Of a stretch of 64,000 bases of DNA, positions 1 to 9,301 are shown piece by piece. Positions within the stretch are counted from its first letter, which is position 1. Each line of letters begins with the position of its first letter. This DNA is from an uncultured Clostridia bacterium. Its GTDB lineage: Bacteria; Bacillota; Clostridia; Christensenellales; Borkfalkiaceae. The stretch spans positions 57,729 through 121,728 of the forward strand of contig CAKQQS010000006.1 in NCBI GenBank assembly GCA_934271255.1, read 5' to 3'. The notes under the pieces are model-generated. The model saw nothing but the letters and a program-made list of their open reading frames with translations, made no database searches and was not told the origin of the DNA. A program made the translations under genes and the position numbers.

Positions 1-58
1 CGCCGCGACGGGCGTCGCCGCCGATACCGTAATCTTATTTACTCCTTACGAAAAATCG

Positions 59-2101
59 TCAGACGGTCAGTTCTATTATTCTCGCTTGATACTTTTCGGT
101 GAAAAATACCGTAACGCCGTTTTCGTTACGTTCGTAACGCAGCGATTTTTTGGCGGGATACCCCGTCGAAACGGATTTGATTTTTTCTTTTATCGGAATG
201 AAAAACTCGAACGCTCCGCCGAGATTCCACACGGCAAGATAAATCTTATTTCCCGCTTTCAGCCCCGAAGCGATATGCTCGTCGCCGTACTTTGAAAATC
301 CCGTCGGGAAATACGGCTCGGCTGTCTTTTTGATTTTCGACAACGAGTTATAGTAATCCAACCCTTCTTTAACGAAAATTAACCTGTCGTCGGGCAACAG
401 CCACACCCTGCTCGCAAGATGTATTCTGCCGAGCAAAGCGTTGACCATATTCATTACGACTCGTTCGGTAGAAATATTTTGTTCGACGAACGCTTTCGTC
501 GGCTCGTACTGTTCGCCTACTTGCTTTTCGTCGTCGACGACGGGATAACTCCACACCGCCGCCTGTTCGGGAAGCACCGCCGAGAAAACGTTCGACGCTA
601 TGTACGGGTACTTTTTATAGTTTACCTGATCGGACGAAGACACTATCGAAAACTTGCTCAAAGTCTTGTAGTCCATTCTCATACCGCCCGAAGAACACGT
701 TTCAAACAAAACGTTCGGAAACGCTTTTTTCAAACCGTCTATCCATTTTAAATACGCGGCGGAGTTTTCTTTTATGCCTTCGCAATATCCCCCCGTTTCA
801 CAATCCGCGCCGACGCCCGCGTCTTCGTTATAATCGAGTTTGATATAATCCGCGCCGTAGTCGTCAGCCATTCTTTCAATGGTTTTCGTCAGATAGTCGA
901 TAACCTTTTCTTTTTTAAAATCAAGAAAATACCTGTCTCTGACAAGGATTTTTTCTCCGTTACGGTGAAGAAAACATTCGTCGCCGTAATAATTTATCAT
1001 TTCGTCGCATTTGCGCCCTACGATTTCAGGTTCTATCCAAAGCCCCGCTTTCATTCCGAGCGAGCGAATATAATCCGTGGTTTTTCTGAGTCCGTCCGGG
1101 AAACGCACCGCGCTTTCTTTCCATTTGCCGACGTACGGATAAATTATGTTTCCGTCGACTTCGTCGTGCCAGCCGCAATCGATAACGTAATACTTAACGC
1201 CGAGTTTTGCTACCCGTTCGGCGGAAAGCCGCGTTCTTGTTTGGTTGGGACTGTCCCACGAAAAATGCATGTATTCGTTAAAAATCACGGGCAAATCGTC
1301 GTCGGCAAGGCATTTGCCCGCTATCTCTCGTCTATATCCCGTCAATGCCGACAACGTCCCGTTAAGGTCGCTACCGAAAGCCAGAACGACTTTATCCGCT
1401 CCGTAACTCTCGCCCGACGAAAGCGTTTTACGCCACCCGTTAAACGTAGCGTTGCCCCCGTCCGCGCAAAGGTACAATTTTTTGTCGACGTCGCTTATTT
1501 CGTAGTACCACGCGTTGTTTGATTCTATCTGAAACGCAATACAGCCTTTTCCGTTCAGTTCGAGTATTCCTTGCGGAAGTTCTTCTTTCGTCGACCACGA
1601 GCCTACGTTAGCGTGCGAAACGCGTATCTGACTTACGCTCGCAAGTCCCGACAAACCGTAATCGAACAAACTTGCCCTTCTCGGCTGACACTCGGCGTGA
1701 TGACTCTGAATAAACCGAGTAAAATATATCTTGTCCGAGTCTTCCACGCTCTCGCCCAGCCCGTATAAAAAACTTACGTTTTCAAGCGTGATTTCCTTTT
1801 CAGAAACGTTTTTAACGAACGTTTCCACGGAATAAGCGGAGTCGTCGGCATACTTTACGAAATGCGTTTCCGTTCGGCAAGCTTCGTTTTGCTGTACGAC
1901 GATAAGTTCGTTTTCGGTCGTCTTTCTCTCAACGTATTTAAGAGAACGACTCTCCGACGAACAAGCGATTTTCGTTCCCGATTTTACGGGACAGTTTCTG
2001 CCGCAAACGGCGATTTCGGTAAACGGTAACCCGTTAAGCGTTATTAAGTTGTCGTCTACGGCAAAACGAAGTTTGCCGAACGCAAAGCGTTCTAAGTCCA
2101 T
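59..2101 (-). CDS. Alpha-galactosidase, glycoside hydrolase family 36
   Basis: Predicted cytoplasmic retaining alpha-galactosidase that removes terminal alpha-1,6-galactose from imported raffinose-type oligosaccharides. The GH36 barrel carries the nucleophile motif YIKLDYNED and, about 70 residues later, ETCSSGGMRMD followed by SSDQ, whose Asp is the expected acid/base. There is no signal peptide, so it acts after uptake. At about 680 residues it is slightly short of the commonest 700-750 residue members. I chose the ATG at 2101; an in-frame GTG three codons upstream lies inside the ribosome-binding sequence AGGGTGAG and is unlikely to be the start. It is the last gene of the sugar operon that begins at 14190, which supports an oligosaccharide-catabolic role. 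Family is confident; exact substrate is inferred. Confidence 0.9.
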   Translation of the reverse strand: MDLERFAFGKLRFAVDDNLITLNGLPFTEIAVCGRNCPVKSGTKIACSSESRSLKYVERKTTENELIVVQQNEACRTETHFVKYADDSAYSVETFVKNVSEKEITLENVSFLYGLGESVEDSDKIYFTRFIQSHHAECQPRRASLFDYGLSGLASVSQIRVSHANVGSWSTKEELPQGILELNGKGCIAFQIESNNAWYYEISDVDKKLYLCADGGNATFNGWRKTLSSGESYGADKVVLAFGSDLNGTLSALTGYRREIAGKCLADDDLPVIFNEYMHFSWDSPNQTRTRLSAERVAKLGVKYYVIDCGWHDEVDGNIIYPYVGKWKESAVRFPDGLRKTTDYIRSLGMKAGLWIEPEIVGRKCDEMINYYGDECFLHRNGEKILVRDRYFLDFKKEKVIDYLTKTIERMADDYGADYIKLDYNEDAGVGADCETGGYCEGIKENSAAYLKWIDGLKKAFPNVLFETCSSGGMRMDYKTLSKFSIVSSSDQVNYKKYPYIASNVFSAVLPEQAAVWSYPVVDDEKQVGEQYEPTKAFVEQNISTERVVMNMVNALLGRIHLASRVWLLPDDRLIFVKEGLDYYNSLSKIKKTAEPYFPTGFSKYGDEHIASGLKAGNKIYLAVWNLGGAFEFFIPIKEKIKSVSTGYPAKKSLRYERNENGVTVFFTEKYQARIIELTV

Positions 2102-2163
2102 TTTTCTCACCCTGTCAATTCAATCCTTTTCGGTTTTTATTTTTTCGACCCGACAATATTTTC

Positions 2164-2319
2164 TTACGCCGCGTCCGATAAAAAACTTATTTCTTTACCG
2201 TTGTAAACCGTTTCTAATTTCAAATCGTCGCAAACGTCGCTTTTTTTCGGGGACGAACACCCCGTAACAAGCAAGCAAATCAAAAGCGCGCTCGCTATCG
2301 TTTTCGTTGCTTTTTTCAT
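2164..2319 (-). CDS. Small lipoprotein, 51 residues
   Basis: A short gene whose ATG overlaps the stop of the preceding hydrolase gene (ATGA), so translation is probably coupled. The product has a lysine-rich N-terminus, a hydrophobic stretch and a lipobox LLVTGC, leaving a mature lipoprotein of only about 31 residues with no recognised domain. It lies between the secreted metallo-beta-lactamase-fold protein and the GH36 gene. It may be a genuine mini-lipoprotein or the truncated start of a larger lipoprotein; the roughly 60 bases that follow do not resume a recognisable reading frame. The signal peptide is clear, the function unknown. Confidence 0.6.
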   Translation of the reverse strand: MKKATKTIASALLICLLVTGCSSPKKSDVCDDLKLETVYNGKEISFLSDAA

Positions 2320-3653
2320 CTGAAAACGACTCTTCCGTTTTTCACGGAAACTGACATTCTCACTTTAAGCGTTCTCATAAGTTCTCTCGTTTCCAAAGTT
2401 TTATGAGTCGTCGTGCCGTAGCCGTTCCCGTCGTCGCAATCGAACAAGAACTTGGGCGCGCAATACAGGCAAACTTCCATTTTGTCGAGCGCTTTATAAA
2501 ACGCGTTGCCGACGCCGTTTTGTCCGTGATGCGCCATCTGAACGACTTCGCAGTCCGCCGCTTCCGTTTTAAAATATTCGTCTTTTATAAGAACGTCGCC
2601 GTAAGAACCCAAATCTCCTAAAAAGAGTATGTTCTTCTTCGACGTTTCAAACTTGTAGACGACGGACGAGTCGTTGGGCATATTGCTCGCTTCTCTGAAA
2701 AACGCGGTGTTTAAAACCTTTACTTTAAGGTCGCCGTCGACGACGTATTCGTTTCCCTTTTCGGGCGTTATTACGTTACCTATCTTGTCGGCGTACGTTT
2801 TTACCGCGTCGTTCAATTCGGCAACAAGCCGATTGTCTTCGTCGCCGTAAGCGGACAATATTTCGTCCGTAACCCTGAAATCGTAATATAAGTTGCGTAT
2901 ATAAATATCTTCTTCTTTAAGTATTTCGATAAGCGCGCCTACGTGGTCGCAGTGATAATGCGAAATAAACCAGTAATCGACTTCGTTTTTATACGTTCTT
3001 ATCAGTTGCGTTACGACGTTTTTTTCGGGATAGTCCCCGCCGTCCATCATTACCGTTTTACCGCTCTTCGTAACGAACATAAACCCTTCCGTCTGATTAA
3101 CTATCGGCTCGATTTGATACATCGTTACCCCGCCGAACATATCCCGTTTATCGAAAACGTCGTCCGAAAAAGAAATCTTTGCAAAGTTAACCGTAACGTC
3201 CGCGCCGTTTTTAACGCCTATAAACACGCATTTTTTGTTCTCTCTTTCGTACACCGTTGCATCGTACAAGAGATTTTGCCATTTTCTTATTCTGAACGCG
3301 CCGTCTATATACTCGCCCGCTTCGTTTACGAAATCCGCCGACGAATATTTGACGTTTCTCTGGTCTAGTCTGACTCTCGTTTCAACGTGTACTTTATCGC
3401 CGAACGAGTATTTGTCGAGTTCGGGAGCGGTATACCATACCCCCGCAAGCGAATCGTCGCTCGGGGTAAGTTTAAAACTGTTTCCGTCGCCTTCTCCGAG
3501 AGTATCGACGACGCATTCGGCGTTAATTACAGACTGTACGTTACTTTGCCGACACATATTCTCTCCTTCCGCGACGGCTTTGCCGACGAACGTCCCGCCA
3601 AAAGGCGTAAGAGCGCACGCGCAGGCAATCGCCGTTATCATAATTTTTTTCAT
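2316..3653 (-). CDS. Secreted metallo-beta-lactamase-fold hydrolase (ComEC C-terminal type)
   Basis: A 445-residue exported protein. Residues 1-28 look like a Sec signal ending AVA. Residues about 40-165 form a beta-rich region without a recognised family. From about residue 175 there is a metallo-beta-lactamase domain with the metal motif HYHCDH and later ILFLGDLG and MAHHG, which resembles the soluble hydrolase domain of ComEC/Rec2 proteins without the membrane channel. Substrate could be a phosphodiester or another ester and cannot be read from sequence. The ATG overlaps the stop of the upstream tailed surface protein (ATGA), and its GGAGG ribosome-binding site lies within the codons of that protein's basic C-terminal tail. 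Location in a sugar operon is unusual. Confidence 0.8.
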   Translation of the reverse strand: MKKIMITAIACACALTPFGGTFVGKAVAEGENMCRQSNVQSVINAECVVDTLGEGDGNSFKLTPSDDSLAGVWYTAPELDKYSFGDKVHVETRVRLDQRNVKYSSADFVNEAGEYIDGAFRIRKWQNLLYDATVYERENKKCVFIGVKNGADVTVNFAKISFSDDVFDKRDMFGGVTMYQIEPIVNQTEGFMFVTKSGKTVMMDGGDYPEKNVVTQLIRTYKNEVDYWFISHYHCDHVGALIEILKEEDIYIRNLYYDFRVTDEILSAYGDEDNRLVAELNDAVKTYADKIGNVITPEKGNEYVVDGDLKVKVLNTAFFREASNMPNDSSVVYKFETSKKNILFLGDLGSYGDVLIKDEYFKTEAADCEVVQMAHHGQNGVGNAFYKALDKMEVCLYCAPKFLFDCDDGNGYGTTTHKTLETRELMRTLKVRMSVSVKNGRVVFR

Positions 3654-4558
3654 TTTCTTTTACCTCCGACGAACGCCAACGCCGACGCTAACACCGCCGT
3701 CAATGCGGCAGAAGACGCCCCGCAGCCCTTTTTATCGTTGTCGTCGGGTTTAGGCGGAACGGGTTCTTCGCCTTCCGCGTATTCGGCGTAGCAAGTTACG
3801 TTGTCCGTTACTCTTTCGTAACCGCGCGTATACCCTTTGAAATAATACCCTTCTTTTTCGGGCGCGTCAGGCAATGCGGCGTAGTTATACTCGCTGACTT
3901 TTTGTTTCGCTATAAACTCGCCGTCTTTCGTCATAAAAGATACCGTATAGAGTATCTTGTCCGATTTTTCGATAAAACCGTTAAGCGTAACGAGTTTGTC
4001 GGACGTATCTTTATTATTGTCGAAAGTTACGGTAATGTTTTTACTCCCGCCCGTCATTACGAAATTATCAATAATGCACGAAGCGGAAAATTGTTTGTCC
4101 GATTTTAAATAAACGCCCATATACCCGCCGCTCGTTACGACGACGTCCGTAACCTTTTCGTAATCGCTATCGTAAAATCCGCGTTTAGAAAGAATTATCT
4201 TGTTGCCCGAACGTTCGAGTTTATAATTAAACCCGTCTTTAAAAGCGACCTTTTCTTTTTTCGCCCCGTCGAGATTGTCCGTCGGTTTATCGGAAGCCGT
4301 AAACACCCCGATTTCACCCTTGTCTATCGTCTTTAACATATCGAACGTCAAGGTCTTTCCTTCCCCGAAAATCGCGGAATAGCCGTCTGCGGAAGCGTTT
4401 CCGCACGCGGTTATCGACAACGCGTAATTGTTCTTTAAGATTATCGCGTCCGACTCCTTTGCGTACGCCGCGTTAACGTTTAAAATCACGGCGACGACAA
4501 GTAACAGAATCGCAACCGAAATTACTTTTTTAATTTTTTTGTTCATTACGTATTTCAT
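3650..4558 (-). CDS. Secreted surface protein with InlB-type repeat and Cys-containing C-terminal tail
   Basis: About 302 residues. The start is set at the ATG at 4558, which follows AAGGGA at good spacing; an upstream in-frame start would include this site. An N-terminal hydrophobic segment ends with a signal-peptidase-like AYA. The middle is beta-rich and unrecognised. Residues about 215-270 form one Listeria-Bacteroides (InlB B) repeat, ending in a Pro-rich and Asp-rich linker. The C-terminus is KKGCGASS, a hydrophobic span and GGKRK. The same tripartite tail occurs on the genes at 4664, 11668 and 28573. Likely a surface adhesin or glycan-contacting protein of the carbohydrate locus; the function is inferred only from context. 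Confidence 0.75.
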   Translation of the reverse strand: MKYVMNKKIKKVISVAILLLVVAVILNVNAAYAKESDAIILKNNYALSITACGNASADGYSAIFGEGKTLTFDMLKTIDKGEIGVFTASDKPTDNLDGAKKEKVAFKDGFNYKLERSGNKIILSKRGFYDSDYEKVTDVVVTSGGYMGVYLKSDKQFSASCIIDNFVMTGGSKNITVTFDNNKDTSDKLVTLNGFIEKSDKILYTVSFMTKDGEFIAKQKVSEYNYAALPDAPEKEGYYFKGYTRGYERVTDNVTCYAEYAEGEEPVPPKPDDNDKKGCGASSAALTAVLASALAFVGGKRK

Positions 4559-4618
4559 TATATTATCCCTTAGTCGAATTGTCAAACAAAGCGTGATTTT
4601 TCGACCGAATATAATTCG

Positions 4619-4645
4619 TTATGCCCTACGCGCGGCAGGGCATAA
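4619..4645 (-). other. Intergenic hairpin without T-tract
   Basis: A 9-bp perfect stem, TTATGCCCT with AGGGCATAA, lies between two surface-protein genes in the same operon. No run of T follows on the minus strand, so it is more likely an RNA-processing or stability element that sets relative expression than a terminator. Confidence 0.45.
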
Positions 4646-4663
4646 CGGGTTATTTAAACTTTT

Positions 4664-6952
4664 TTAGTCGTTTTTCTTTTTCAGGCAAACCGCTGCTATT
4701 CCCATTAAAACGAACGCTGTCGCCAAACCGCTTACCGAACCGAAACAACTCTTCTTTTCTTCGGTTGCCGATTTCACGTACTCTACAGTAACGGCAACGT
4801 CGCCCGTTACGGTTACTTCCGTAACTTCTTCGTCTCCCGCCTTTACCGTAAACGTATATCCGCTTTCGTTAAAGAGCGTAAGGTCTAACTTTTCGCCGTA
4901 AGCGACTTTAATCGTCGAAACGTCTTTTTCCATTCCTACGTACGTTACCGTAACGGTGTATTGTCTTGCCTGTTCGTCGTAAACCGCCGTATAAACCGCG
5001 TCGCCCGTTACCGCCACGACTTCGGGAGTCCACCCTTTAAACGCGTAAGTGCGTTGTTCGTCGCTTTCTTTCGTCGGAGTTTCGCCCTTATATTCGGGAA
5101 TTACTCCGTATTCGACTTGTTCGCTGTAAAGTTCCGCGTCGCCGTCCATAAACTTAACTGTGTACTTGTTTACCGTTTTGTCGTAAACCGCCGTGTAAAC
5201 CGCGTCGCCCGTCACCGCTGCGACTTCGGGAGTCCAGCCCTTAAACGCGTAAGTATATTGCGCGTCTTTTTCCATAGTCGGGGTTTCGCCCTTGTATTCG
5301 GGAATTACTCCGTATTCGACTTGTTCGCTGTAAAGTTCCGCGTCGCCGTCCATAAACTTAACGGTATATTTTCTCGTCGTTTCCGCAAACTTTGCGACTA
5401 AAACCGTATCGCCCGCAACGGTGTCCGTTTCAAAATCCCATTTGACTTCGCCGACGTACCAACCGTCGAAAGTATATATTTTATCGACCGTCGTTTCTTT
5501 TACGGGATCGTTTTCGGGTTTGACGAGTTTTTCGCCATAAGCGACTTTAACGGGTTCGGCGTCGCCGAAAGTTACGTCGTATTCTACCGGTTTAACCGTG
5601 ATAGCGTATTCGCAGTTGCTCTCGGGAAGAACTTCGGGGAGTTCGACGGAGTAATAATAATGTTCGGGCGGAGTAAGTCCTTCAATCGTAGCGCGCAAAG
5701 CCGCAAGTTTCGCGTCGCGGTCAAGCACGTCGTAAGTTACGGTTGCAAGCGCGGTATCTCCGTTTTTGACGGTTACGGTGTACGTTTTATCTTCGTACGC
5801 TTTGCCGTCAGCCAGAATGAACGAGTATTCGTCGGTTATCTTGACGAAGTTTTCACCCGAACCGCTCGAAATAGTGTTCGCTTTTATAGTAACCCTGCCT
5901 TTATAGTCGGCGGGTACTGCCGTAAAGTCTACGGTTAAAGCAAGTCCGCCGTCTTCGCAAACGTACGTTCCCGCAGTTTTAACGCCGACGTCCGTCGTTA
6001 AATCGATAAGTCCGTAATGAACGGAGAAAGGCTCGCCCGAAAGAGTTTCGACGGCAGTCATGCGAATAAGCCAGTCGCTTGTTCTTTGCGCCGCTACGGC
6101 GTTACTTACCGCAACGCTGTAAACGGTGTCTATCGCGGTCGCTCTTACCATGTTTTTGAATACGTACGCTTTAAACTCTTCTTTAAGAGTGACGTTGCCT
6201 ATCGCCAACCCTTTGGGGAATACTATTTCGTGTACGTCGGTGATTTGGTCGCAAGAAGTTATTCCTTCTCCGAAACAAGAATATTTTACCAACGCCGCGT
6301 ATTCTTTGTTGCCGTCGCCGTAAGTATATTCTACGTTAACGGGGTTGCCGTCGATAAGGATTTGGTTGTTAGCGGAACTTAACGCCGCGTCGCTCGTCAA
6401 TACCGCGCCTTTGGTATCGAGCCATATCACGTATCTTTGCTGATTGTCTTGCGCGCCGGAGTCGTTGTCCCAGTAAATAACGCGTTCTTCGCTTTCGGTG
6501 GACGCTCCTTTACGTCCGAATGCGTTGAATCTTAATTCCGAGTTGAGTTTTACGTTGCCGAAAACGGTACCCGCGGGTATCCGAACGCAAACCGTTCTGT
6601 TTTCGGGGAACAAATCAAAACTCATCGTCATCGCTATTTCGGACGTTTCGCCGAATCTGAAATAAGAACAATCGCTTTCGATAACCGTTCCGTCGATTAT
6701 TATGCCCGACGCGTTACCGGCAAATCCGTCTGCGGCCGACCAGTCCGTTTTGTTCGTCTGAATATACACCAAATAATCGCTGTTCGCCTCTCTTACGTGA
6801 ATACTGTCAAACGTGGCGTCGACGCCTATCGGTTCTTCGGCGTAAACAGTCGAAACGGTCGATGATTTTTGCGTTAAGACCATAAGCGCGATTCCCGCGA
6901 CGAAGATAAAACAACACGTCGCCAAAATCGTAAGTTTTCTGAGTTTACTCAT
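4664..6952 (-). CDS. Large secreted repeat protein with InlB-type repeats and Cys-containing C-terminal tail
   Basis: A 762-residue protein preceded by a good AGGAGG site. The signal peptide ends about residue 38 (VYAEE). Residues 45-390 hold three related beta-rich units of about 100 residues, each with a Trp/Tyr-rich opening and ending in a VxIxAGT-like strand. Similar units occur in the 840-residue protein at 11668. Residues about 470-690 contain Listeria-Bacteroides (InlB B) repeats: one divergent copy, two nearly identical copies beginning YTVKFMDGDAELYSEQ, and a final partial copy. The C-terminus is KKSCFGSVSG, a hydrophobic span and LKKKND, the shared tail. Probably a long surface stalk protein linked to glycan capture; ligand unknown. 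Confidence 0.75.
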   Translation of the reverse strand: MSKLRKLTILATCCFIFVAGIALMVLTQKSSTVSTVYAEEPIGVDATFDSIHVREANSDYLVYIQTNKTDWSAADGFAGNASGIIIDGTVIESDCSYFRFGETSEIAMTMSFDLFPENRTVCVRIPAGTVFGNVKLNSELRFNAFGRKGASTESEERVIYWDNDSGAQDNQQRYVIWLDTKGAVLTSDAALSSANNQILIDGNPVNVEYTYGDGNKEYAALVKYSCFGEGITSCDQITDVHEIVFPKGLAIGNVTLKEEFKAYVFKNMVRATAIDTVYSVAVSNAVAAQRTSDWLIRMTAVETLSGEPFSVHYGLIDLTTDVGVKTAGTYVCEDGGLALTVDFTAVPADYKGRVTIKANTISSGSGENFVKITDEYSFILADGKAYEDKTYTVTVKNGDTALATVTYDVLDRDAKLAALRATIEGLTPPEHYYYSVELPEVLPESNCEYAITVKPVEYDVTFGDAEPVKVAYGEKLVKPENDPVKETTVDKIYTFDGWYVGEVKWDFETDTVAGDTVLVAKFAETTRKYTVKFMDGDAELYSEQVEYGVIPEYKGETPTMEKDAQYTYAFKGWTPEVAAVTGDAVYTAVYDKTVNKYTVKFMDGDAELYSEQVEYGVIPEYKGETPTKESDEQRTYAFKGWTPEVVAVTGDAVYTAVYDEQARQYTVTVTYVGMEKDVSTIKVAYGEKLDLTLFNESGYTFTVKAGDEEVTEVTVTGDVAVTVEYVKSATEEKKSCFGSVSGLATAFVLMGIAAVCLKKKND
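4973..5371 (-). repeat. Two near-identical tandem coding repeats (InlB-type)
   Basis: Two consecutive units of about 200 bp encode the same roughly 67-residue InlB-type module with only a few substitutions, and the nucleotide identity is also very high. This indicates a recent duplication or gene conversion. Copy number may vary between strains. Confidence 0.75.
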
Positions 6953-6989
6953 TTTTTTCTCCTCCTATCGCCGCATCAAAGCGGTTTTT

Positions 6990-8429
6990 TTATTTTTTAT
7001 AAGGTATGACGTACGCGCCTTCGCCCGCCGTCAACGTTACCGTCAATTTATTGCCTTTTACCGTTATCGTTTGCGGTTTGCCGTTTTTGTAAATTATCGC
7101 TTCGTTGCAATCGTCTAATTCGAGAGTTATCGCAGCCGACTGATTTTCGCCCGGATCTCCGTAGTTGACGACCATATACCCTTCGTTGCCCTTCTCGTCA
7201 GTAAATCTCGAAATCAACGCGTTGTGATCCGCCGAAGCCGATTTTAAAACGTCGAAATCCTGCGCGGAAATTACCGCGCCTTCTATTTTCGCAAGGTATC
7301 TCATCGCCCTTGCGTCTATTTCTTTTTGCGCTTCCGTAGTCCCTTTAACCGCTATCGGCAACACGCCTTTGAAACTGACGGAGTTCAACACTTCGTCAAG
7401 GTCGGCTATCAACGAGTTAGCCTTTTGAACGGCGTAATACGCGGACGTGCGTTGGTTGTTTTTATCGAGCATCGCCGTGTTGTCTTCCGTAAACTCTATA
7501 TCGTCCGCAGGCGGCATAGAATAGGTAAACCAACTGAACTCCGTCGCTCCGAAAGCCGCGCTGACGTATACCTGAAACAAACAGTCCGCTTCGGTAGGCG
7601 TTCTTCTCGGAGAAGTGTTTGTCGCAAGTCCGTAACTCATTGACTGCATCGCCGTATGCAAAACGAGTTCGGGATGTTTTATTTTCAGTTCGCCAAGATA
7701 CGCCAGCGAACGCAACCACGTTTCGGCAATGTAATCATAACCGTAATATCTCTCGTTCGCTTCGTGGCACGGATACACGTCCGTCGCAAGTACTCTCGGC
7801 ATTCCTTCGGGTAGAGCGGACAATACTTTATCGTACCACGTTTCTATATATTCCCTATAATCGCTCGTACCCAGATTTTCGGGACGGCTGTAACTTGACA
7901 ACATACACACGAAAAACTTTTTGCCGTGGTATTTTTCGCTGAAATCGGGCAGTACGTCCAAAAACTCGTCGAACTCGTTCAGACTCGGCTCGTCGTCGTA
8001 GTCTATCCCCGCAATCGCGTCGTACAAATCCGTTCCGCGATAATCTTTAACGTTTTTGCTTTTGTTTCCGTTGGTATACCCCATTGCCGATATACCGTAA
8101 TCGCGGCATTTTTCCAGATACGCTTTTTGTTTGTCCGATCCGAACTGCGCGCCTAATTTCCCGTTCAGCCCCGAGTCGAGCATAAGCGTGTTCATACCGC
8201 TTTCTTTAAACCACGTCCACTGCTCGTCGGAAAAATCCGTCGGACCGCGCCACGCCATTATCGACGATACGCGGGATTCCGCATACTTAGAATAATCCAC
8301 GAGCGACGAGTAGACGTTAGTCTTTCTCGAAGTCGAACCGCCCGTATCGGTTACGCTACACCCCGTCGTCGTAAAAATCACGGCGGCGGTCAAGCCTATC
8401 GCTATACCTTTAATCAATTTGTTTTTCAT
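6990..8429 (-). CDS. Lipoprotein with glycosidase-like TIM barrel
   Basis: A 479-residue lipoprotein with lipobox TTTGC. The body from about residue 50 (IMAWRGPTDF, then WTWFKESGMNTLMLD) reads like a glycoside-hydrolase TIM barrel of the GH42 or GHA type. It has a conserved-looking YDDEPSLNEF segment and a C-terminal beta domain (residues about 395-479, ending GEGAYVIPYKK). The acidic residues in DDEPS and EFSW are candidates for catalysis, but I cannot assign a family. The start overlaps the stop of the upstream permease by one base (TAATG). It probably trims oligosaccharides at the outer face of the membrane before uptake by the neighbouring ABC transporter. Lipoprotein assignment is strong, enzyme assignment moderate. 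Confidence 0.65.
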   Translation of the reverse strand: MKNKLIKGIAIGLTAAVIFTTTGCSVTDTGGSTSRKTNVYSSLVDYSKYAESRVSSIMAWRGPTDFSDEQWTWFKESGMNTLMLDSGLNGKLGAQFGSDKQKAYLEKCRDYGISAMGYTNGNKSKNVKDYRGTDLYDAIAGIDYDDEPSLNEFDEFLDVLPDFSEKYHGKKFFVCMLSSYSRPENLGTSDYREYIETWYDKVLSALPEGMPRVLATDVYPCHEANERYYGYDYIAETWLRSLAYLGELKIKHPELVLHTAMQSMSYGLATNTSPRRTPTEADCLFQVYVSAAFGATEFSWFTYSMPPADDIEFTEDNTAMLDKNNQRTSAYYAVQKANSLIADLDEVLNSVSFKGVLPIAVKGTTEAQKEIDARAMRYLAKIEGAVISAQDFDVLKSASADHNALISRFTDEKGNEGYMVVNYGDPGENQSAAITLELDDCNEAIIYKNGKPQTITVKGNKLTVTLTAGEGAYVIPYKK

Positions 8430-9301
8430 TATCCTTTAATTCCTCCGACGGACATGCTCGTCATTATCTTTTTACTGAAACACGCATATATAACGAGAAC
8501 GACGACCGTCATAAACGTCATTGCGGCAAACGCTTGCGGCATTGCGTCGCGTTGTTCGGCAAGTATCTGAATATTATACACGCCCAACGCAACCGTAGGT
8601 TTGTTATACAAAAACAGGTACGGCGTCATATAGTCGTTCCACAGTCCTATTACGTTTAAAATACCCATCGATACTACCAACGGTATCGCCTGGGGATACA
8701 TTATTCTGAAAAAGACTTTCAGATTCCCCGCGCCGTCTAAAAACGCGCTTTCGGCGTATTCCCATGAAATGGAAGCGAAATAGTTTTTGTAAAGCAGCGT
8801 GCCGAAGCCCAGCCCGCCCGCGCTCATCAAAAAGATTCCGAGCCACGTGTTTTTAAGGTTTATCGCCGTCATGAATGCGTAAGTGCTTGCGGTCGCTCCG
8901 ATTGACGGTACGACCATCGATACTATTATAAGATTCGTCGCGACCGTGCCGAGTTTCGTTTTGTACCGCGCCAGAACGTACCCCGTTATTACGGGAATAA
9001 CGCATTGAAGAGCAGTGCAACCCGCTATCATGATAAGAGAGTTTTTCATCATCTCGAACATCGTCGGATCCGATTTCTTTCTGCCTTTACGGAAAATCGC
9101 GATATAATTTTCAAAAGTCGCGCCCTTTAAGTCCCAGAACTCGTACGGTCTTTTAAAATACGCTTTTTGCGGCCTTACCGAGTTCATTACCATCCACACC
9201 AACACGAAAAGGAAAGACGCGGAAAACAGCACTATCGCCGTCGTTACGATTATTTTCCAAGCCAAATCGCTTTTATGAGTTTTCATCGTCGACCTTTTCA
9301 T
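8429..9301 (-). CDS. Sugar ABC transporter permease, MalG type
   Basis: A 290-residue inner-membrane permease of the carbohydrate uptake 1 class with six predicted membrane segments. The cytoplasmic EAA-loop signature is visible as YAESAFLDGAGNLKVFFRI followed by MYPQAIP, the surface that docks the ATPase. The start overlaps the stop of the MalF-type gene by one base. A second in-frame ATG five codons downstream also has an acceptable ribosome-binding sequence (AAAAGG). It pairs with the adjacent MalF-type permease and the binding lipoprotein at 10263. No ATPase gene lies in the operon. Confidence 0.93.
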   Translation of the reverse strand: MKRSTMKTHKSDLAWKIIVTTAIVLFSASFLFVLVWMVMNSVRPQKAYFKRPYEFWDLKGATFENYIAIFRKGRKKSDPTMFEMMKNSLIMIAGCTALQCVIPVITGYVLARYKTKLGTVATNLIIVSMVVPSIGATASTYAFMTAINLKNTWLGIFLMSAGGLGFGTLLYKNYFASISWEYAESAFLDGAGNLKVFFRIMYPQAIPLVVSMGILNVIGLWNDYMTPYLFLYNKPTVALGVYNIQILAEQRDAMPQAFAAMTFMTVVVLVIYACFSKKIMTSMSVGGIKG

